Below are positions 58,458 to 64,000 of a DNA stretch of 64,000 bases, in pieces (position 1 is the first letter of the stretch; each line of letters starts with the position of its first letter). The position numbers and the translations under genes were made by a program. Under the pieces are notes generated by a model that was not told the DNA's origin, ran no database searches, and saw only the letters and a program-made list of their open reading frames with translations. The stretch is from Floridanema aerugineum (lineage in GTDB: Bacteria > Cyanobacteriota > Cyanobacteriia > Cyanobacteriales > Aerosakkonemataceae), in the NCBI RefSeq assembly GCF_041929345.1, contig NZ_JBHFNQ010000214.1, forward strand, positions 1 to 64,000, written 5' to 3'.

Positions 58458-59324
58458 AAATTATCCCAAAAAGGTATCGCTCCCCATTTGCTAACGATGA
58501 CGGCGACTCCCATCCCTCGCACTCTAGCATTAACTTTGCATGGAGATTTAGATGTCAGTCAGATTGACGAGTTACCACCAGGTAGACAACCAATAGAAAC
58601 TAAGCTACTGACCGAGCGAACGCGAGATAAAGCTTACCGTTTAATCGATCGAGAAGTAGAACGGGGTCGTCAGGCATACATTATTCTGCCGTTGGTCGAA
58701 GCTTCCGAAAAGCTGGACTTGAAAGCTGCTATTGAGGAACACCAACATTTGAGTGAAATCGTTTTCCCTAACTACCAAGTCGGATTATTACATGGTCGCA
58801 TGAGTTGGGCCCAGAAAGAAACTGCACTCGCTCGTTTCCTTAACCACCAAACTCAAATTTTAGTATCTACTACGGTAGTTGAGGTTGGTGTCGATGTCCC
58901 GAATGCCACCGTCATGCTAATCGAACACGCCCAACGATTTGGCTTATCGCAGTTGCATCAACTGCGGGGTCGAGTTGGCAGAGGTAATCACAAATCTTAC
59001 TGCCTGCTGGTAAGCGATTCTAAATCTGACGATGCTAAAACTCGGCTGAAAGTTATGGAGACTTCGCAAGATGGTTTTTTCCTTGCTGAAATGGATTTAC
59101 ATTTGCGAGGCCCAGGTCAAGTGTTAGGAACCAAGCAAGCGGGATTGCCTGAATTTACTTTAGCTGATTTGGTCAAAGACCAAGCACTGCTGGAACAAGC
59201 GAGAAAAGCTGCTCAGTTGGTAATCAGGAAAGACCCTACTTTAAAGCAATGGCCTAAACTTTGGCAGGAACTGTCCCGCAGACAACGGTTTGACCAGCTA
59301 GATGTTCTGGCCACGCTCAACTAA
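58446..59324 (+). pseudogene. recG: recG 3' fragment (ATP-dependent DNA helicase)
   Basis: The frame encodes only the C-terminal third of RecG: TMTATPIPRTLALTLHGDLD (motif III region), LLHGRMSWAQKE, TTVVEVGVDVPNATVMLIE, QLHQLRGRVGRGNHKSYCLL (motif VI) and the LRGPGQVLGTKQAGLPEF end. A full RecG has about 800 residues, so the wedge domain and Walker A motif are missing. A TAG precedes it in the hairpin. It is a remnant or a truncated duplicate. The complete gene is expected elsewhere. Confidence 0.85.
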
Positions 59325-59346
59325 GTCCAGCATCCCCAATCGAAAA

Positions 59347-59364
59347 TGTGCGCCATGGCGCACA
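59347..59364. terminator. 18-bp perfect palindrome between convergent genes
   Basis: TGTGCGCCA-TGGCGCACA is a perfect palindrome between the recG fragment and the hypothetical gene at 59419, consistent with a bidirectional terminator. Confidence 0.5.
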
Positions 59365-59418
59365 ATTCTACCGAGTCAAAAGTAATACTTTTAAGATTTA
59401 AGTAGAAAATCAGGCTTG

Positions 59419-59922
59419 TCAGGCACTCAACTGCTGCTGCCTCATCACTTGCTCGCGAATAGCATTTGCGGCTGCTGTGGCGATCGCATCCCAATCAGAA
59501 TGGGTCAAAATTGAGCGCACCAGAAAGCGCAGTTCGAGGTCATCCTTTTTTGTCGTCTCCGCTTCTGCTGTTAGTTCCTGCGACAAGATTGCCAACAGTT
59601 GTTGTTGAGCCTCTGGAGAAGGATGAAGTAACCGCTCCATAAGCAATTGTCTGCCATAAGCTACTGCTGCTTCCATTCCCGCACCCAGATCCCAAGAAGC
59701 CAGTAGCTTAAGGAACTCAGCCATGATGAGCGATCGCAACTCCAACAAACAAGCAAATTCATCTGGGTTTTGGAGAAACTCTCCTAAATTAGCACCTAAA
59801 TCAAAACCTGCTCCAATATCGCACCCAGCTTCTTCCTCAATACGGACAGCTTCCCTAACCCAATCTTCGTCTAACATCAGTTGCATCAAATTAACTGCTG
59901 TCTCTTCTGTTTGCTTTTCCAT
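59419..59922 (-). CDS. Hypothetical acidic protein
   Basis: The 167-residue protein is mainly helical and Leu/Glu/Ala-rich with no motif I recognise. It follows the small gene at 59935 by 12 bases on the same strand, so both are one operon. Neither has a signal peptide. Confidence 0.65.
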   Translation of the reverse strand: MEKQTEETAVNLMQLMLDEDWVREAVRIEEEAGCDIGAGFDLGANLGEFLQNPDEFACLLELRSLIMAEFLKLLASWDLGAGMEAAVAYGRQLLMERLLHPSPEAQQQLLAILSQELTAEAETTKKDDLELRFLVRSILTHSDWDAIATAAANAIREQVMRQQQLSA

Positions 59923-59934
59923 CTCTAGTCCGGA

Positions 59935-60165
59935 TCAGCTACAAATTTCTGCACCTTCGGAACTGTCTGGTTTCATGTTAAGCAACTGCTTGGCTCTATT
60001 CAATCGGTAGCGATACAGGGGTGAAGAGTGAATTTGCTCTTCAAGTTGGGCAATTAAACTATCTAAAACTAAAATCCCTGCATCGGCTCTATTGCAGATT
60101 TCCTTCATCTTGGCTGAAGTCTGCTTAACTGTTTCTAGATCGGGTAACTTCGGTTCCTGAGTCAT
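59935..60165 (-). CDS. Small hypothetical protein
   Basis: The 76-residue product is helical and charged (LETVKQTSAKMKEICNRADA, LDSLIAQLEEQIHSSPLYRY). No family recognised. First gene of a two-gene operon with 59419-59922. Confidence 0.6.
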   Translation of the reverse strand: MTQEPKLPDLETVKQTSAKMKEICNRADAGILVLDSLIAQLEEQIHSSPLYRYRLNRAKQLLNMKPDSSEGAEICS

Positions 60166-60229
60166 AGTAGGTTAATGGCAACTGCCATATCGTTATTGAA
60201 ACGCCTGATTAATTCTTTGGTGAATGCGG

Positions 60230-60817
60230 CTATAGCATAGAAAGAGAGCGAATAACTTTTACTGCTTCTCGAGTACTAATATCATTACGGCATTCTTTAA
60301 TGGGCTGAGAATTTCGTTCTCCATAGTAAGACTGGCGGACAAAACCTGCTCCTATAAAACGGTAGAAGGGGCCGTTCCCCGCCCAGTCCATATACATATC
60401 CGCTTCTGGAAAATTTTGCCGCATTTCTGGATCTTGATAATGCCCGTAATACAGTATCGTCTGACCAAAAAGCTGGGTATCCACTGTAATCTGATTTTCT
60501 CGTTCAGGAATTCCCCCAATACCTCCGTATGTACCTTCAATGGCAAAACAAGCATTAGATGAGTTTCTGTAAATAATGGCATACTGAGCACACTGACTTC
60601 TGGGACGACATGGTGCTTCTACTCGAACGCTGGCTACCCGAAATCCTGCTGGGACATAAGTTGGAACTACAATTTTGATCCCAAGAGAACGAAGCTGTTG
60701 AATTTGTGCTTGATTTAGCCTAGAATTGGCTGGTAGTTGTGCCAACACTGGCAAATAAACAATACCTTTGAGAATTATTAAACTTACTATCAAGCCAAAT
60801 AATAATCGTTTTTTCAT
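60230..60817 (-). CDS. Exported hypothetical protein
   Basis: The 195-residue protein has a signal peptide (RLLFGLIVSLIILKGIVYLP, cleavage near AQLPAN) and then a globular domain with LGIKIVVPTYVPAGFRVASV and YAIIYRNSSNACFAIEGTYG. Three Cys residues may form disulfides. I know of similar cyanobacterial exported proteins of unknown function but cannot name a family. AAAGGG precedes the ATG closely. Confidence 0.7.
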   Translation of the reverse strand: MKKRLLFGLIVSLIILKGIVYLPVLAQLPANSRLNQAQIQQLRSLGIKIVVPTYVPAGFRVASVRVEAPCRPRSQCAQYAIIYRNSSNACFAIEGTYGGIGGIPERENQITVDTQLFGQTILYYGHYQDPEMRQNFPEADMYMDWAGNGPFYRFIGAGFVRQSYYGERNSQPIKECRNDISTREAVKVIRSLSML

Positions 60818-60838
60818 CGCCCTTTGTCCCCATTCCCA

Positions 60839-61828
60839 TTATTTTAAATCAATATAAGTTTGACGATACCTATCTCTTACCATTCGTTTAGCTTCTTTGG
60901 TTGTCCAAGGCTTAACAGGAAGCAAATCTGGTTGCGATTCTAGTAGTTCTAAATAAGATCGATCACCCGTCACTTCCCAAATTACCTGTGCTATAAATTT
61001 ACAACAACTTAACGGAGCTTGCACTACCTGTTTTTCCGTAAACCGTACCACAATCCAACCCCATTCATTAAACAGTTGATTGCGACGATAGTCACTGTCA
61101 TCATCCCAGCAATGTGTCGGCTTTTTAGAAATACCAGCATAAGGCTCATCTACCTCCACATCAATACCGATTCCTGAGCTATGATGCACAATAATAAAGT
61201 CTGCTGAATAGCACTTCTTTGACCTGGGAATCTTGAACTCAAGCCCCTGCATAACAGTTGGAAAGTAGCGTTGTAAATCCTGCATAAATTCTTTTTCACT
61301 TACACCTTGTCTAGCCTGGGAACGACCAATTGGGCTAACTCGATTTGACATCAAATCTGATAGCAATTGACAACGCGATTTAAGATTAGTTAATGATTTT
61401 TGAGCTTTAATTTCAGGTAGATGCTCGGAAATTATCTGCTGTTTTTGATACGTCGCCAACTTCATTTGGTATTCGGATATCTGCTGTCGATACTGCGAAA
61501 GTAGCTTAGTACGATAACTCAGTAAATATGTGTAAGCAGCTGCTATCAAACAAGAATAAGCACTGACAAGTAACAGCAATTCTATCCACGACCAACCCCA
61601 AGAAACAGCCATTAATGGAAGTGCGCTCGCACCACCCAACCACAATAGCCAAATTAAAATGAGCCATTGGACGGATGGTACTATCGGTAAGTTCGGTAAC
61701 TGTGGTTTGGTAACAGATGAAGAACTATCAGAAACAACTGTTATCTGATTGTTTATAGACAAATTTAAAGGATATTTACGGCAGAAATTTGTTACCGCTT
61801 CTGGATAAAACACCATCGGATAATTCAT
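60839..61828 (-). CDS. Membrane protein with PD-(D/E)XK nuclease-like domain
   Basis: The 329-residue protein has two membrane helices (about 52-75 and 80-104), a coiled region (105-150) and a C-terminal domain. That domain has the restriction-endonuclease-like pattern Glu180, Asp210 (SADFIIV) and Glu225-x-Asp227 (GIDVEVDEPY), with WGWIVVRFTEKQV after it as in DUF559 and Vsr-type folds. It could be a membrane-bound nuclease in defence or DNA processing, but DNA cleavage is not shown. Confidence 0.65.
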   Translation of the reverse strand: MNYPMVFYPEAVTNFCRKYPLNLSINNQITVVSDSSSSVTKPQLPNLPIVPSVQWLILIWLLWLGGASALPLMAVSWGWSWIELLLLVSAYSCLIAAAYTYLLSYRTKLLSQYRQQISEYQMKLATYQKQQIISEHLPEIKAQKSLTNLKSRCQLLSDLMSNRVSPIGRSQARQGVSEKEFMQDLQRYFPTVMQGLEFKIPRSKKCYSADFIIVHHSSGIGIDVEVDEPYAGISKKPTHCWDDDSDYRRNQLFNEWGWIVVRFTEKQVVQAPLSCCKFIAQVIWEVTGDRSYLELLESQPDLLPVKPWTTKEAKRMVRDRYRQTYIDLK

Positions 61829-61883
61829 TTTCTTTTTTTTGGTAGCGCTGTCGCGCTTTGTTGTAAAAAACCAGTTGAAATAA

Positions 61884-62057
61884 ATGCCAAAACTTACTCA
61901 GAAAAAGCCTCAGTACCGAAAAGGCAATCGAGCCATCAACGAACCCTCTACAGTCAAATCAATTCCTATTAAACCTGATGAGGAAACTGAAACAATCTTA
62001 GCTCGAATAGAAGCCGAACGCGATTACTATCACACTTGTACTAACAGTAAATACTGA
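61884..62057 (+). CDS. Small basic protein, 57 residues
   Basis: The frame runs from ATG at 61884 to TGA at 62055-62057 and begins MPKLTQKKPQYRKGNRAINE. Its stop overlaps the start of the Gp157-like gene in TGATG, which supports translation and coupling. Lys/Arg-rich N-terminus. Function unknown. Confidence 0.65.
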   Translation: MPKLTQKKPQYRKGNRAINEPSTVKSIPIKPDEETETILARIEAERDYYHTCTNSKY

Positions 62058-62695
62058 TGAACTTAGCCACTCAATCTTTAGCCCATACATCAATTACGGC
62101 AGCCCAACTTTGGCATCAATTAGAAATAGCCGAAACAAATGAACAAATCGAGCGCTTATTCCAATCAATTTGGCACAATCAAGAAAACCAAGAAATCGCT
62201 ATTGATGCTCATGCCGAACTTGCCAACCAAATTGATGCCGAAATTATAGCAATTAAAGCAAGAATGGAATTTTTAATCCAATTGCATCAAAGTGCGATCG
62301 ATAAATTGGAAGGATGGCGAGAGCGATTAGACCAAACTGTTATTTATTTTAATCAGATTGGAGCAATTACAGCCGAAATTGTTGGTAAACAGCATCGAAT
62401 TACTCTCAAAGAAAACCCACCAACTTGTGAAGTATCTATCGACCCTTCTCATCTCCCAGACCAATATCGCCGTGTCGAAACTAAAACCGTGATTTCGGCT
62501 GACAAAAAGGCAATTACTGATGCTTGGAAGCAAGGAATACCTGTAGAAGGTACAAAAGTTTATCGTAGGCGTAAAGTAATTTATACCTTACTACCAAGCA
62601 ATTTACCTCAATACCAAGCTAGTACAATAGTCAATGTTGAACCATTAGAAAATCAGCCACAACCTACCAAAAAGCGACGTAAAAAAGCTGATTGA
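62057..62695 (+). CDS. Siphovirus Gp157-family protein
   Basis: The 212-residue protein has a long helical N-terminal part and the Gp157 C-terminal core (HRITLKENPPTCEVSIDPSH, LPDQYRRVETKTVISADKKA, ITDAWKQGIPVEGTKV), then a Lys/Arg tail. Gp157 proteins are found in temperate phages and plasmids and are linked to phage resistance or replication. This suggests that the end of the window is mobile DNA. Confidence 0.8.
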   Translation: MNLATQSLAHTSITAAQLWHQLEIAETNEQIERLFQSIWHNQENQEIAIDAHAELANQIDAEIIAIKARMEFLIQLHQSAIDKLEGWRERLDQTVIYFNQIGAITAEIVGKQHRITLKENPPTCEVSIDPSHLPDQYRRVETKTVISADKKAITDAWKQGIPVEGTKVYRRRKVIYTLLPSNLPQYQASTIVNVEPLENQPQPTKKRRKKAD

Positions 62696-62746
62696 GCCAG
62701 ATTAGGGGAGCAAAGGTATTATCCTTATTCCCCTATTTTTAGATAG

Positions 62747-62947
62747 CTAGAGATTAATCCAATAGTGAGGGTCATCCACTTGCTCAGGGGTAATATCAAA
62801 CAGTTTTGATAATAGATGTTTCCTTTGTTTAAGGATGCTATCTTCCTCATATTCAGTCAAATCAGCAATTAAATTAACCTCCACATCCCAATTAAACAGA
62901 AATGTTGTCCCCCTTTTAATTGCGTTTTCAGTACCAACTATTTTCAC
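62747..62947 (-). CDS. Small hypothetical protein
   Basis: The 66-residue product (GTG start with AAGGA nearby) has an acidic helical C-terminal part (ADLTEYEEDSILKQRKHLLS). No family recognised. It is opposite in direction to its neighbours. Confidence 0.5.
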   Translation of the reverse strand: MKIVGTENAIKRGTTFLFNWDVEVNLIADLTEYEEDSILKQRKHLLSKLFDITPEQVDDPHYWINL

Positions 62948-63124
62948 TATCCTTGCTCCATTTGATAATACGAAGTAGCTAACTTGGCCTTATGTTAGCA
63001 CATTACTTGCTTTGCTTTTTAAGCCCCTCCAATTGGAGGGTATAAAAATCATTCAACAGCAGGTTTTATTTGCTTAACCTTAATTGTCACGCTCAGAAAA
63101 CTTGTAGTTCACTCATTTTCAATC

Positions 63125-63511
63125 ATGAAAAAAATAGCGTTTTCTACTCCAGCTTATCACTCTACTGAATTAGCTAAGGGAGAGGGTCTTAAAATCCCTG
63201 TATTTGATATGTCGCTGACCGATAATAAAACGAAAGGTCGCTATCAAGCTGAACCGGAAGTGTTAAGAAACTCAATGCTTGAACTGCTATTTGAACCATC
63301 TGAATTGAAATCGCTTGTGATTGTTAAACCCGACCCCGATGATAACAGTCACGACCCTCTCAAAAATATTGATTTTGGCGATGATATTCCCAGAAGGGCT
63401 ACTTTCAGTTCTGGTAAAAATGTGTACTTTGCCGACCAACAACTTTCAACTAAACTGTTAAGTATCTTTGCCACTCAACCCGACACGCCTGTCGTTACGG
63501 CTCTTTATTAG
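63125..63511 (+). CDS. Hypothetical protein, 5' part of a frameshifted gene
   Basis: The 128-residue frame has no recognised family. Coding continues in another frame right at its end (see next entry), so the stop at 63509-63511 is probably not the natural end. Confidence 0.6.
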   Translation: MKKIAFSTPAYHSTELAKGEGLKIPVFDMSLTDNKTKGRYQAEPEVLRNSMLELLFEPSELKSLVIVKPDPDDNSHDPLKNIDFGDDIPRRATFSSGKNVYFADQQLSTKLLSIFATQPDTPVVTALY

Positions 63512-64000
63512 TTAGCAGTTGTACTCAAGGAGCGCAACTTTTAGATAGTTCAGAAGATGGTCAAACATTGAAAGTAAAAATTGTTGATTCCCAAAGCGAT
63601 AATCCGAAGGAAAAAGCGTTAGCTAAAAAGTGGCAGACTGGCGACTGTCATGGCAAAATTTCACCTGCTTTAGCTGAACAATTAGGAGCAATTCACAACC
63701 GACCCTTCCAATTTCGTATGGCATGGATGAAACAGTGGTCGCAGGAAGATTGTCCAACTCCAGAGATTAGCTTCTTAGCTAAAGGAACCTTGCTACCTGA
63801 TGCTCAATTAACTGATAATTCTGGCTATGATATTATTCTAGACCGCTCTTCTATCAAAGGAATTGCCAAAGATAAACTAGCTTCTTTAATTCCTTGTGGT
63901 GATTACGAATTTCCCCAAATTGTTTTAGGAAATCGTGGTAATGCTAAAACAACCGAGTACGAGAATTCTTGGCAATTCTCGATTTGGTACTCAGAATCAG
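63493..64000 (+). CDS. Hypothetical protein, 3' part, running off the window
   Basis: A frame with no stop from about 63458 to the window end encodes RYGSLLVSSCTQGAQLLDSS, GDCHGKISPALAEQLGAIHN, DIILDRSSIKGIAKDKLASL and EYENSWQFSIWYSES. It continues the preceding frame if one base is missing near 63491. It might be one gene with a deletion, a sequencing error, or a programmed shift. Its ending lies beyond the window. Confidence 0.55.

Noticed and set aside
58061..58522. Minus-strand open frame of 153 codons
   Set aside because: It runs through the hairpin and the recG fragment on the antisense side and shows no conserved family features. It is more likely a chance frame.

Overview
The window looks like a chromosomal segment of a cyanobacterium, probably a filamentous one. 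The HIP1 octamer GCGATCGC recurs throughout, dispersed palindromic and MITE-like repeats fill the gaps, and several cyanobacterial families are present (DUF2808 exported protein, SLH-domain iron-uptake porin, carbohydrate-porin fold). No rRNA, tRNA or CRISPR array was recognised. All functional names come from reading the translated sequence and recalling families. No database search was run.

From about 0.7 to 48 kb the window is an organosulfur island. It holds four SsuA-like sulfonate-binding lipoproteins (one truncated) with no matching permease or ATPase, and a TauE/SafE sulfite exporter. It has two TauD-type Fe/2-oxoglutarate dioxygenases and two flavin monooxygenases of the NtaA/SnaA/DszA type. 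An arylsulfatase sits directly behind its formylglycine-generating enzyme and a binding protein, and an arylsulfotransferase-like protein lies further on. One of two flavoprotein/ferredoxin modules resembling AprA/AprB is at 35.7-37.7 kb, the other at 53.8-55.8 kb. A partial methionine-salvage operon (mtnD-mtnX-mtnB) lies beside the first transporter genes and a second mtnD paralog is at 49.7 kb. Accessory genes include methyltransferases, aldo/keto reductases, an amidohydrolase, an esterase, GSTs, an AhpD-like protein, two MFS exporters and two ABC exporters.

The main regulatory signal is a dyad close to GTTAGA-N3-TCTAAC at five places (8072, 11841, 20935, 38668, 48715). It lies upstream of a TauD gene, a DrrA-type ABC exporter, both flavin monooxygenases and a methyltransferase. 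Three of these loci also share a conserved promoter block of about 40 bp. This points to one regulon. The only regulator inside the island is a MarR protein at 9475-9954, but the dyad also fits the T-N11-A box of LysR regulators such as those that control ssu, tau and ats genes elsewhere.

From 27.7 to 34.6 kb there are metal and oxyanion transport genes (BASS-type carrier, CadD-like, ChrA with PadR) plus a HAD phosphatase and a flippase. From 48 to 58 kb come a MITE with a 10-bp target duplication, a very Met/Cys-rich copper-storage-like protein, DUF2808, a D-2-hydroxyacid dehydrogenase, the second flavoprotein module and a porin. After 58 kb the content changes to a recG remnant, small hypothetical genes, a membrane-anchored nuclease-like protein, and a plasmid- or phage-like end with a Gp157-family protein and a frameshifted gene running off the window.

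Decay is frequent: two truncated gst genes, a truncated ssuA, a recG fragment, a chrA 3' remnant, an inverted truncated duplicate at 49.2-49.6 kb, and a frameshift at 63.5 kb.
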